This document shows, in pieces, positions 46,869-58,698 of a stretch of 64,000 bases of DNA (position 1 is its first letter; each line of letters opens with the position of its first letter). The stretch lies in contig CM069599.1 of the NCBI GenBank assembly GCA_035771175.1, positions 38,069,707-38,133,706 on the forward strand, given 5' to 3'. The notes below the pieces were generated by a model. It was not told the origin of the DNA. It saw nothing but the letters and a program-made list of their open reading frames with translations, and did not search any database. Source of the stretch: Paratinospora sagittata (taxonomy: Eukaryota > Streptophyta > Magnoliopsida > Ranunculales > Menispermaceae). The translations under genes were made by a program, and so were the position numbers.

Positions 46869-49800
46869 TCAAATGTAATGACAATCAACCTCAATGTGTT
46901 TAGTCCGTTCATGAAAAACGGGATTAGAGGCAATGTGCATAGCTGCTTGATTGTCACAACAAAGCGTTATAGACTGAAAATGAGAGATACCCAAATCGGC
47001 AAGGAGAGCCTTTAGCCACATGAGTTCAGAAGCTGTAGAAGCCATAGCCCGATACTCTGCTTCGGCACTTGACCGTGCTACCACTGTTTGTTTCTTACTT
47101 TTCCAAGAAACCAAATTCCCACCGATAAAGATACAATAACCCGTAGTGGACTTTCGATCAAGTTGATTTCCAGCCCAATCTGCATCCGTATAGCCAAAAA
47201 TTTGAGAATGCCCGTTAGCTTTCATAAGGATGCCACGACCAATTTTTTTCTTTAGATATCGAAGAATTCTCTGAACAATATGCATATGAACCATGGTGGG
47301 GGAATGCATAAATTGACTAATAATGCTCACTGCATAACTAATATCAGGCCGTGTGATTGTTAAATAAATAAGTTTGCCAACCAATCTTTGATAATCTTGA
47401 ACAGAACCTAGAGGTGCACCAGATCTATCAAGCTGCAGTTTGCTATCCAATGGCGTGCGTGCAGGTTTGCAATCCAACATATCAGCATCACGCAATAAAT
47501 CTGTCACATACTTGCGTTGATTCAAGAACAAGCCTTTGGAGGAAGTAGCCATTTCGATGCCCAGGAAGTATTTCAGCACACCGAGATCTTTAATGGAAAA
47601 CTTTTGTTGGAGAACACTCTTAAGCTTACGTATAGCAACATCATCATCACCGGTAACAATTAAGTCATCAACATAAATCAAAACAATCAGTCGCTTACCC
47701 GAGTGCATGTGAACAAATAAAGAGTGATCTGCATTACTTCTCTTAAACCCAAGTTCTTCAAGAACCATACTTAATTTGGCATGCCATGCACGGGGAGATT
47801 GCTTCAAGCCGTAAATAGATTTGTGCAATCGACACACTAACCTTGGATCAGTACCTTGCGGATGCCCCGGCGGAAGCTTCATATAGACTTCTTCTTCAAG
47901 CTCGCCATGCAAAAACGCATTTTTAACATCCATTTGTGAAAGAGACCAGCCTTGATTGATAGCGACAGAAATCAAGGTACGGACAGTTGTCATTTTTGCG
48001 ACGGGCGCAAACGTCTCTTTGTAATCAACACCATATGTTTGAGTAAACCCTTGAGCAACAAGTCGGGCCTTATGCCGTTCAATTGAGCCATCGACTTTGA
48101 ACTTAGTCTTGTACACCCACCTACTGCCAACTTCCTTTTTATCTCGTGGGAGGGAAACCACACTCCAAGTATTGTTATCAGCTAGTGCTTGGAGTTCGTC
48201 ATTCATAGCATCCTTCCAGATTGCCTGTTGAACCGCCTCTTAATAATTTCTTGGTTCGGTGATACTAGAAATCTGACTAAGATAAGCAGTATAGGTAGGT
48301 GATAATTTTTGATAACTCAGAACATGATGCATGGGATGACATACCGAATAAGCCACGTAATCGTGAAGCCTTGAAGATGGATGTCGTTCACGAGATGGAT
48401 TACGACGAGGAATAGGTACAGGAGCTGGTGAATTATCACCCATGATCACTGTTGGCTTTGGGACAGGACCTACAGGTATGGTGGTAGTGGGTGCATGAGC
48501 TGTGCAAGGCACGTCATCACCATTAGCAGTGTCTGCTGAAGAATGCTCAGTAGAGACAGCTTGAGGCATAACTGGTGGTACAACAGCTGGAATGGGAAGT
48601 GGAAACAGGTCATGCTCCCCCTGACTAAGAATATCATCTGAGTTGTTGAAATATGGCACTGCCTCATTGAACCGAACATCTCGACTAACCATGAGCTTCT
48701 TTGTAACAGGATTATAACATTTATAACTTTTCTGCGTAGGAGAATAACCCAAAAATACACATTGGATAGCCCGTGGTTCCAGTTTATTGCGCTGATGAGA
48801 CTGAATGTGAACATAGCAGGTGCACCCGAAGACTCTGAGATGAGAAAAGCTTGGAGTTTTTTCTGTCAACAACTCAATAGGAGAATTAAACTGCAAAATT
48901 CGACTAGGCAAGCAATTAATTAGATAAGCTGCAGTAAACACTCCTTGTGACCAAAAAATTTTTGGAACATTCATGCCCAACATCAGTGCTCTAGTTTTGT
49001 CAAGTAGATCACGATTTTTCCTCTCTGCTATACCATTTTGTTGTGGAGTCCCAACACAACTAGTATGGTGAATAATGCCATGCATGCTCAAGTATTGTGT
49101 CATGATATGTGTCATAAATTCAGTACCATTATCTGATCGTAGAACCTTAATCTTAGAGGAAAATTGAGTGATGACTAAGTTATGAAAGTCTTGGAACACA
49201 TGAGCAACTTCACTTTTGGATTTTAAGAGATATAGCCATGTAAAACGAGAGTAATCGTCAACAAATGTTACAAAATATTTGTATCCATCAAATGATTCAA
49301 TCACTGGACCCCAAACATCTGAATGTACCAAATCAAAAATTTTATTTGAACGTGAATCTGAAGAAGAAAAAGGTAATCGAGTAGATTTTGATAAAGGACC
49401 TACATCACAATTTAATGGATGTTTATTCAAAGCGGGAAAAAGTTTGGATAAAATGGGTGCCGAAGGATGAGCTAAGCGTTGATGCCACAACTCTTGAACA
49501 GAAGACAAACAAGCATATGCGTGGGGTTCTTTGGACAAATAAGCATTATTGGAAAGATAATAGAGTCCTTGATAGAAGAATCCTTCACCAATCGTCCTCT
49601 GGGTTATTAGATCCTGAAATACAACTTTGTTAGGAGAAAAGATGACACGACAATTTAGACTGGCTATTAATCGGCCAACTGAAAGTAGTTGAAATGGAAA
49701 TGAAGGCACATAAAGAACGGATGATGAAATGGAGTTTGAAAGTAACTTAGTCTTACCGTGGCCAACAACACTCACACTCTTACCATTGGCTATGGTTATG

Positions 49801-51059
49801 GTAGATGAAGGAGAGAAAAACTCAAAGTCAGTCAAATTTTTAGAGATATTAGTTACATGATCAGTGGCACCCGAATCTATAACCCAATAATCATGCACAT
49901 TACTAATATTAAGAGCGAGAGAAACGACATTAAATATACCTGACACATCTTCAGAAGACAAGTTCTTATTTTCAGCAAGAAATCCCGCAAATTGACCAAG
50001 CAAGGCCGAAGAATTACCAATCTCATTCTTGTCAACAGCATCGTGTTTGGCCTGAATGTAAGTAGCAAACTCATTGATAAGATTTATAGGACTAGAAGTG
50101 AACCTAGATAACCCATCAGATGGTGGTGCAGACACAAGGTTGGCTTGATATCCAGAGAATGGACCACGTTTCGGGCCTCCTTTGTTTGTAAACTTGGGTT
50201 TGAGGTCTGGGTGAAGAATCCAACATCTATCCACGGTATGGCCAATGTTGCTACAATGGCTACACTTCAATTCATTCCTTCTAGCCTTGTTCCCTCTGTC
50301 ATCTGGACGTCGTTGAGTGGAAATATAGGCTCGTGTGTCAGATATATCTGATTTAATTTTTACGGACATAACCTTTTTTCGTGTTTCTTCACGTTGGATA
50401 GTAGCACAAACACTTGCAAATGTCGGCAACTCAGAATTCATGAGAATGCGACTACAAAGATCTTCATAATCTGGAGTTAGATTTGCCAACAACTGGAAAA
50501 TTTTGTCTTCCTCAGCCCTTTTCAACAAGATTGTCGAGTCAGTGGTATGTGGTCGATAGACCACTAACTCATTCCACATGGTCTTCATGCGACCAAGAAA
50601 CTGAACAAAGAGTTTACCTTCTTGTTGGAAAGAGGCAATATCCTTCTTGAGTTGGAACACCCGTGCAGAATTATTATGATTTCCATAAAACTCTTTTACG
50701 GCACTCCATAAATCTGCAGCCGAGTCGGAATAACTGAAAATCTCAGCAATATGTGGCTCCATCGTATTAAGCAACCACGATTGGACCATCTGATCATTAG
50801 CAAACCAAGCCTTGTATTGAGCAGACTTGACATCCGGGGCGGCATTGCTCCCATCGATATAATCAATCCGTGATCTCCCACCAAGAGCTAATGTCACTGC
50901 CATCGACCAAGGAAGATAATTAAAATCATTCAATTGAACCGAGCATAATCGCTGATTCGAATTGACATCAGAAGAAGAAGATAACGGAACAGTAGAACTT
51001 TCCGTGTTGGATGGAACTATTTCGACCATTTTTGACATAGTAGAAACAAGAACAATCAA
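46869..51059 (-). pseudogene. Young Copia gag-pol polyprotein, two in-frame stops
   Basis: One frame from 51059 (or the later ATG at 51038) runs 939 codons to a TAA at 48240, then goes on in the same frame from 48239 to a TGA at 46869. Similarity continues past this to about 46745. Order: gag (about residues 30-240), CCHC knuckle (CSHCSNIGHTVDRC, about 266-279), protease (DSGATDH, about 395), GAG-pre-integrase (LWHQRLAHPS), integrase (HSDVWGP, DDYSRFTW, SDNGTEF, PQQNGIAERKN), RT (YVDDLIVTGDD), and RNase H (SAEAEYRAM). All visible catalytic motifs are present and no frameshift occurs, so only the two nonsense codons disable it. Confidence 0.93.
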
Positions 51060-51340
51060 ATTAATAATTTTTTTTTCCTTTTTTTTCTTTTTTTTTTTTT
51101 TGCACCAAAGAGCAGAGGAGCCTTAACTATGAACTAATAAGATCAGAAAACAGAGAGAAAAAAAAAGCCTTCAATAGGTTTTGAACATAAAAATAATAAG
51201 AAAGAAATAACAGTCAGCACTTACGAAGCAATAAAATCGAGACCAAAACCTTGGAGTTAGACCTTCAATTTTCTGCTAGAACTCAAAATGAGATCAGAAA
51301 ACCAACCTCAGCTGCTGCTCAAATCATATCCATATTCACT

Positions 51341-51352
51341 GCTCTGATACCA
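51341..51352 (-). promoter_or_regulatory. Primer binding site of young Copia
   Basis: On the - strand TGGTATCAGAGC follows the 5' LTR, complementary to the 3' part of plant initiator tRNA-Met as in most Copia elements. Confidence 0.92.
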
Positions 51353-51646
51353 TGAAGAAAAAGATACAGAGAGGAAGGTTGAAGAAAAATAATACAGAGA
51401 GGAACCAATGAATATTGGAGAAATATTTTTCTGTATATTGAGAATTGCTTGATTACATGTCTAACATATATATGTTATTCTAGTTACACATATTATAGAA
51501 AGAATGCTAATATCTCTCTATTACAATCCCTAAAATAATGTTAAGTCATATATACAAATCTCCTAATATATAGAAAAATTGCTAATATCTAGAATAATGC
51601 TAATTATATACAAATCTCCTAAGTATAGAAACATATTCCGACAATA
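51353..51646 (-). repeat. 5' LTR of young Copia (294 bp)
   Basis: Same sequence as 46422-46715 apart from about four substitutions (for example, AATGTTAAG here versus AATGCTAAG). The element promoter would lie here, reading leftward. Confidence 0.93.
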
Positions 51647-51651
51647 GTTAC
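51647..51651. repeat. Target duplication of young Copia (right)
   Basis: GTTAC, matching 46417-46421. Confidence 0.85.
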
Positions 51652-52188
51652 CTTCGGCCACTATCAACTATGGTATTAATTACATGCTTCTTCGGATCTT
51701 TCTCTTCTATGTTACATGGACGCCAATTGGGCTAGCTGTCCCGATGATAGACGTAGCACTAGTGGGTATTGTGCATTCCTTGGTCCCAACCTCACCTCCT
51801 GGTCATGCACCAAACACCGAGTAGTTTCCCGTTCAAGTGCCGGGTCCGAATATGGAAGCCTTACGAATGTTGTTGTGGAAATTTCTTGGTTGGAATCTCT
51901 CTTATAGGAGTTGCGAATTACTTGCTCTCAGCCACCTATGTTGTTTTGTGAAAATACTGTTGCTCAAGATCTGGCTTCTAAACCTATCCTTCATGCTCGA
52001 ACAAAACATGTCGGAGATTGATTATCATTTTGCTCGAGAGCAAGTGGTTAATGGATCTCTTTTAGTTCGGTACACACCATTTGAATATCAGATTGTGGAT
52101 ATCATGACAAAGCCACTTCCAACGCAACGACTTCTCTCTTTATGTAGCAAGCTCACTGTTGTCTCCACTCCGTTGAGCTTGAGGGGGC
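51652..52188 (+). pseudogene. Old Copia element, RNase H end (3' part)
   Basis: Continues the element at 45036-46421: [40 protein letters not shown], then in a shifted frame the tail LVRYTPFEYQIVDIMTKPLP. A polypurine tract GAGGGGG at 52181-52187 closes it. Confidence 0.88.
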
Positions 52189-52540
52189 TGTTAGACAAGA
52201 GAATGCAACAGAAGCTTCCACGTTTCAACCAATTCTCAAACAGTTGTGTTACAACAGAATATTGGCACTATAAAGGAATCTCAGTTAGTTACACATTCAA
52301 AGAGTCCAATCACAGATGTCCAAGTGTCAAGCTAGTCATGTACAATCACAAGCTGCCATGTGTATAATGTAATCTCTATATATATTGGGTTCTTTGTAAT
52401 TGTAAAGCAACAGAGAATATACAAAATATAATTGATAACATTTTCTCCCATCTTTATCGCTCGGGCTCTTTCATCTCTGTTTCTCTATCTCTGCTCATCT
52501 CCTTTCTAAACTCTTTCACTTAACTATATTAGTATATAAC
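52189..52540 (+). repeat. 3' LTR of old Copia
   Basis: Begins TGTTAGACAAGAGAATGC immediately after TTGAGGGGGC. It has a TATA-like CTATATATATTGGG near 52377 and a CT-rich end. The right border (about 52500-52540) is uncertain, and no 5' LTR is in the window. Confidence 0.75.
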
Positions 52541-53524
52541 AACTACGTCTAATGCATATCTAGCAAATTAAAAATTACCATAAAAGATGGTAATGCAAAT
52601 ATTTACGAAATTATGTACATTGTAAAAGTTTTATCTTAAACATAAAAAATAAAAAATATTAATACTTTTATAATTAAATTCGATTTGGCTCAAGTTAGAT
52701 TAGGTTAGAAAATCACGATTTGTAAACCAAACTTAATCAATGAAATAGTGTTTATTATTTTTTAAAAAATTTAATTCAAATAAGACTAATTTAAATTGGA
52801 GCCAAACTTAACCAAATGCATGAGTTTGGTTTGGTGTAATTTTTTTTCTTTGTCAAATGGCATTAGATCATCAAACCATTTCGAATTAAAGAGTCCAAAG
52901 ACAAGGACAGCTCCTATTAAGACGAGGAACATATGCTTGTACCGAGGCATAGCACGACTCCTCACCTCACGTAAGATTAGAGATTGAACCCCAACCTTAT
53001 TTAAGTTAAGAGGAGATTGTAACCATGGTGAGGTATATTGGTGATTGGCTATAGTACTGTCGGGCTTAAAAGGAGGCGAGCGTGGAACCTGGTGTTAGTG
53101 GCTCGTGGGTGCGGGAAAAGAGGAGAGGTTCAGCGACAGCCCAGGCGACCATATATTTATGAAAATTTTAGCAATTATTATTTAATGGAGGAGAGGAGAA
53201 GGGCGTGGAGACCTCGTGGAAAGTTCGCGAAGGGGTGCGTTGCGACCATAATAAGGTCTCTCTCGCCTCTTTCCTTCCCTCCCTCGTTTCGCTCTTTGCC
53301 CCCATTAAAGCCCAGACTCTACCGCCATCTTCCATCTTCATCAAGCCGCCGCCTTATCTGACTCTCTCTTTTTAAGGCATTTCTCAAAATTGTTCTCATC
53401 TCCCCCTTGTGTTTGATTAATTGATTCATCAAGTGAAGCCTCGGTGCAATCCTTGTCTTGCTGCAGCAGATCCGACAACGACGTTTTATCTTTATTGGGA
53501 GGGATCAGGGACCAGGGATCAGGG
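52541..53524. other. Intergenic region and leader of the Aha1-like gene
   Basis: AT-rich to about 53000, then GC-richer. A CT-rich stretch (53255-53420) probably belongs to the 5'UTR of the following gene. No other coding region is recognised. Confidence 0.5.
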
Positions 53525-56500
53525 ATGGAGAGTAGTGAGGTCGCGGAGAAGCAATCTTCTTACACCTATTGGGTTAGGAACGCTACTCCTGACGCCGCTC
53601 CGCTTCCTGTCCCTCGCAAGCTTTCTGCTGAGGACGTTGACTCTCGCCTCAAACCCACTTCCACCTTGGGATCTGTCTGGAATGGGGTAACCAATATTTC
53701 TTTTTCTTTCCCCTTTCTTTCCGCTTCCTACATCTCTGCCAAAAAAAAAAAAGTTTTTTTTTCTTTACATTTGTTGTTATCTGTACTGACCACTGCCCTC
53801 AAGGGGTGCCCAATTGGTGTTCTATTACTCGGTGTAAGGATTAAAAGTCATTCCGTAATGTAGAGCTGAAAGTGAATGCAGCAGCTGTTCAGCTTCAGTG
53901 ATGCAACGATCCCTACCAAAGTGAAACTCATCGATTGCTTCCTTTGTATTTTATTCTAGTGATTTAATAAATTAAAAAAAAACACTTTTTCTTTAGAAGT
54001 AATCATGGAATAGTTTTGCTACAATTCATTAAACTTATTCATTATAGCATTGTTTGCCTTTGCATTTTTGAAGTAATTTCAGTTGTAATGTTTTTGAGAA
54101 CAATGGAGTCCATCATGCAAATTCAGCTATCTCAATGTAATGTGTTGTTTGAGTTCTCATGCGATTTTGACGTCTTTTTCTTCATTGCATTTGTGATATG
54201 AGTATTTCCGTTTGTCTTGGATGACGATGGTGCAATTATTTCTCTGTCATGCAGGCAGGAACCTGGGAAGAGAAGAACCTCAATTCATGGGCATCTGGTA
54301 GGATAAAGGTTTGCCTTTTATTCTAAGGAGTAAGAGCAGATTGTGCATGGCTAAGGTTTTCTCTGTTTTTGTCAACTTCTCTTTATATTTTGTGATCACA
54401 TTTGCCAATTTGTGAACTGGTTTTTATGCGACACAAATTTTGTTTCATGCGATCCTCCAGTTAAGTAGTAAATAGCATGGAAACAAACATATTTGTCAAA
54501 ATCTTAAATTGGCATCGAATCGCATGGTGTTCAGCAAAATGAATCGTAGGATTCTTGTGCATTTTGTAAATCGTAAGTAAAAATACATATTTGTCGGACA
54601 TGCCAGTTAGGAAGATTGGCTTATTAACAATCCACAACAGTAATAGAGGTAGAGGAATACCTGAAATAATATAGATAGAGATAAGTAAGAAAGATATAAC
54701 TGCTCCTTAATTGAGCGGCATGGGTAAAGTGGATTCATGTAGCCAACCCCTCTTGTAATCAGGGAAAGGCTTAGTTGAGTTGAGTTGATGGCTGAATGTC
54801 TGCATACTCATAAGATCTAATGTATTGTTTTGTTAATTGGTCAGTTTGGTCTGAATTGAAGACTTGAAATGCGCTAATATCTTGCAAAGTTGATCTTTTC
54901 ACTAAGGAGATACTTTTACAAAAACTAGTCAAATCTAAAAATTGTCACCGTCACCTAATAAAAGCACTTCTCAAATTAACTGAGAAATTATGTTTTTTTA
55001 TTTTGGAACTATTTATTTCCTATACCATTTTTCTCCCAGTTTGGATTGTTGAAATAATTAGTTTCTGAAAACAGTATTCTTGTTGAATATCTTATCCTTC
55101 TAAAAAAATCAGTTCATAGTAAAGTTTCTACGTGCTTCAATTTGGTACAAGTCATGCCTAAAACTCCTAATTGGTGATTACATATTTATTAGATTGACCA
55201 AACACATATAAAGTACTTAAATTCACAAGTTAAAACATGATCCTTGAAATCTGTGATTTATGAAAATGCATATTCTCTTATTGTAATAATAATGAAAATC
55301 TTGAATTGTAATTGTAAGACTCCAGTATTTTATTGTGATGCACTGTGGGTTTTAGAAACATTAAGGGCTCAAATTGATTTACCTGAATTGTACAGTATCA
55401 TGAACAGTAAGATGTATGGAATTGGAATTCTTACAACCACGAGCATGAATGTTAGTTACTACAGTCTACAATGATGGTGTACATGTGGTGAGAAGCGAAT
55501 TTACCAATCAACAGAGAAAAAAAAAATTATGGTTGGAGTTGGTGCCGTGGGGCCTTATAATGAGCTGGTTGCTTGTGCAACTAATTTTGTTTATATATTT
55601 GTCGTGTAATCTTGGTATTTGATTGTAGGAATTGTTGACTTCTCTGGGTTCATTGGAATTCACTAGTGGCAATGCAGAAATATCTGAAGTATCTAAATGT
55701 GTAGGCGATGTGAGTGCTTTTGTCATTGTTTGATGTAATTTTTTTTGCCTTTTTCATTTGTCTGTTGCGTGATGGGAGATTAGGAATATGCATTGGAAGA
55801 GAATATATGAAAATGTTGCCAAAATTGCATCCTTCATAACTTTCCATACTGGTATTCTTGTTGCTATATGAGCATCTTCATTGCCCATGGATTCTATTCA
55901 TAATAATTGGTCTCTAAAACTTGTTGGTGCTTCTCGCATAGTAGTTTAGAATTTTGAGTCGAAATAGAATTGTTCTAGAGCTTGGTGAATCGAATTGGGA
56001 ATTGAATAAATCATTCATAATATTTACATACATGAAATGAATCGTGTATGTAATATGTGTATATACATACTTAGGTTTACAGTTATAAATTTATGACATA
56101 ATCTATAATTTTGTTAATTGATCATTTTTTCTAAATCAAAGGTTAGAACTAAACTAATATATTGTCTGGATAATCCTGATGGGGACCATCCTTACTAAAG
56201 TTTAATTTATTCTAAATTTATATTCTTATCAAATTATTCTTGACATGAAGTGAAAAATAGATACTTCCGAATTGTTCATCCGCTATGTCATCTTTCATTT
56301 GGCTATTAATGGTGGGTTAAATTGTTTTCATTTTTTTTTCTTACATGCAGGCATTCTTGGTGACTGTACGGAACAAAAAACGTGTTGGCTACACTTATGA
56401 ACTAACTATAAAATTTAAAGGCTAGTTTTCATATCTACATCCTTTATTGCTTTTCATAGCATTTGCCCAGTTATGCTTACTAAAAAAAATCTATGGACTA

Positions 56501-58698
56501 TGGAATCAGGAGAATGGCAAGTGCAAGAGGAGAAAAAGAAGGTCAAGGGGCATTTTGATATCCCGGAGTTCTCCTTTGGTGAATTGGATGACTTACAGGT
56601 ACACTTCCTTGCTCTTCTGCTTTCTCGAGTGCATCCCCCACTTTTTTTTTTCTTTTTCTCCAGAGTTACATTTCCAAACGTACAGAAGAGGGAATTGGTT
56701 TGAATTTTTGTATTCCAGTGGCCTTTATTCCATTTAACTATTGAAGGCCAACTTTGACTGGTACTGAAGGTTAAAACCTTGAAAACGAGCAAATTACCTT
56801 TCAATTCTAACTTCATTTGCTAAATGATAGAATCACTATCAATATTGTTAGATGATGAATCATATTGTTTATTGTATCATCATGCCATGAATGATGTATG
56901 TCAGGTGCGGAGTAGGAAAACCACATTCTCTAATGAACTAGGAAGAAAATGTTGCCACCTGCAGAAAAGAAAAGATATCCTCCAGCCCCCTTGAATTATT
57001 GAAAAGAAGAAAAAGAAAAGCCCATAAGTCTGTATGTTCCTAGGATTTTCCATCAGAACCCGATAGTTTAAACAGTTAGAATCAATGCTCCCCATTACTT
57101 TAGGAGTGAGAGCCTATATCTTTTTTTTTTTTTGGCGAAGAAGCAACAATTTTATTAATATAATAATAATATAAGTTTTCTTTTACATAAAAAGCACCAG
57201 GATTGTGTGCGAGGACTCATCCAAATATCACTAGCTTACATCATTAGTAACTCACATCTATACCTTAACATTTAGCCTACCGCATAGGAGTGAGAGCCTA
57301 TATCAATCAGCCCTCTGGACCTTGGTTCAAAAGTAAATTATACCGAAAGGAAAAATTTTCTTTTATAAGAGTGACTTAGCCTTGACAGGGACAAATCTTA
57401 AGTTTCAGATGAAGCATAACGATATCAATCCTATATGTTCAATTTTAATTCTATGATTCTGATGAGGAGAATGTAGTATCCGCCTTTTGAATCACTTAAA
57501 GGGCTGATTTGATATTGAAGGATGTGTTCCAGATGATGTGGATCACAAATCTTAATACAAAATTTGGATCTTGTGTCAATCAGGTAATTATAGAAATTCT
57601 TTGATGGTTTGAAACAAGTTCATGTAGGCACTGATTGTACCTTTGCTAGGAAAATTAGCATTCTTAGTTGAACAAAATCAATTTTATTTTATTGCAGTGT
57701 TTTTAGGGCAGGAACTTCGTGCACTAAGCTGCCCAAAGTGGTATAGCCTCCTGTGATGCAGGGTAGGCTGTGTACAATAGACCCAAAAAATGGTCTGACT
57801 CCACCTTTCTTGGACCCCGGAGAGGCAAGAGCTTCATGTACGGGTACTGGGCAGCTCGACATGGTTGTCATGGGCATTGCCTAAATGTTGCTTAAGCCAT
57901 TGGCTAGGCATTTTTGTCTTACCAAAATGTTGAAGAGACGTGGCAAAAGAATAGGAGAAAGTGTGAGTGCCTCAAGTCGTTGTAGCATTGCCTTTATCTT
58001 AAAACGCCTAGGTAGTTCTTTAGGAAAGGAAATGGGTTGTTTAAGTTTCAAATCCATAAAATACTTAATATTGTCTGGAAACATATTATATATGTTTATA
58101 TCATAGATTTATTTATTTGTTATTGCTTTTGGCCACACATAGGCAATGACTTGGCATTGCTTTGGTTGAACAGGTAAAATTGCTTTGGCATTGTTTGATG
58201 ATTTGACAATACTAACTTATAGCATTCTTATCTTATTTTGATTATATGCTTATGTATAATATTAGTATGCATGGCACATAGATGGCTATGAACAACATGC
58301 ACATGGAAGATTTGTAATGCTCTCTTTCTTTATATTGCCTTTTTACTGTTAGTTTTAAGGGGCATTTTTTGGGGTGGGGGAAGGGGGAATGGCTGAAGCC
58401 TTATGTCCCAATGATCCAAGAAATTAGGCCTTGATTATATCTTAACACATTGGACTTTTTCATTGTTCTAACTTCTATTGAAAGAACAAACAATTTCACA
58501 ACATTCATTGCCTTTTCTTGCTTCCTTTTTTTTTTTGATAGGGTACTTGCTTCCATTTTGCAGATACAAGTTAGGTTTAGTGAAGAGAAGGATCTTGGAC
58601 AGCGAGATAAGGTGCAGATTTGTCAAGATTTGAAATTGTTTTTGCAGCCCATCCGCGATAAATTGATTCAGTTTGAAGAGGAGCTGAAAGATAGGTAG
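53525..58698 (+). CDS. Aha1 N-terminal-domain HSP90 co-chaperone-like protein
   Basis: Exons: 53525-53686, 54255-54308, 55629-55709, 56351-56420, 56510-56598, 58564-58698, in phase, 196 residues. It starts MESSEVAEKQSSYTYWVRNA. The Aha1_N domain is visible from about residue 50: VWNGAGTWEEKNLNSWASGRIKELL, EISEVSKCVGDAFLVTVRNKKRVGYTYELTIKFKG, GHFDIPEFSFGELDDLQIQVRF, with a helical C-terminus. Aha1 proteins bind the HSP90 middle domain and stimulate its ATPase in the cytosol. The C-terminal Aha1 domain is absent, as in other short plant members. Intron 4 has a GC donor (AAAG/GCTAGT), needed for frame. I prefer this ATG because upstream in-frame codons lack conservation. Introns carry several retroelement fragments. 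Confidence 0.88.
54500..54790 (+). mobile_element. GAATCG-rich module plus RTE-type tail (composite repeat)
   Basis: 54500-54590 has repeated AATCG/GAATCG words (GGCATCGAATCGCATGG, AAAATGAATCGTAGGATTC, AAATCGTAAG). From about 54590 the + strand encodes PVRKIGLLTIHNSNRGRG, then the RTE tail, ending GGCTTAGTTGAGTTGAGTTG at about 54785. It has the same two-part layout as 63375-64000. It lies in intron 2 of the Aha1-like gene. Confidence 0.6.
55935..56180 (+). repeat. GAATCG-rich repeat module without RTE tail
   Basis: GAATTGTTCTAGAGCTTGGT then GAATCGAATTGGGAATTGAA resembles the reverse complement of about 63900-63985, followed by a similar AT-rich stretch with ATATGTGTATATACATAC. No RTE tail is attached. 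Intron 3 of the Aha1-like gene. Confidence 0.5.
57101..57304 (-). mobile_element. 5'-truncated LINE tail with 20-bp target duplication
   Basis: Identical 20-mers TAGGAGTGAGAGCCTATATC at 57101-57120 and 57285-57304 flank a 164-bp insert. The insert begins with 14 T, so on the - strand it ends in poly(A), preceded by TTAATAAAATTGTTGCTTC. Duplication, A-tail and size fit a short dead-on-arrival LINE copy of a family different from the two long L1s. Intron 5 of the Aha1-like gene. Confidence 0.85.
57755..57862 (+). mobile_element. 3' part of an Au-like SINE
   Basis: GATGCAGGGTAGGCTGTGTA then CAATAGACCC, GGACCCCGG and GAGCTTCATG...GGGCAGC follow the 3' half of the Au SINE consensus. The tRNA-like head is missing. 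A weaker inverted copy of its end (GGCAGGAACTTCGTGCACTA) lies just upstream near 57708. Intron 5 of the Aha1-like gene. Confidence 0.6.

Larger units (their letters stand above)
46422..51646 (-). mobile_element. Young Copia LTR retrotransposon (5.2 kb), nested
   Basis: Two 294-bp LTRs flank a gag-pol unit on the - strand, with a primer site complementary to initiator tRNA-Met and a polypurine tract, and a GTTAC duplication. It lies inside an older + strand Copia. The near-identical LTRs show a recent insertion. Two nonsense codons break the polyprotein. Confidence 0.96.

Noticed and set aside
49279..49633. + strand frames inside the young Copia
   Set aside because: They are antisense to the gag-pol frame.
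53444..53524. Earlier in-frame ATG for the Aha1-like gene
   Set aside because: The extra 27 residues show no family similarity, and the region looks like 5'UTR.
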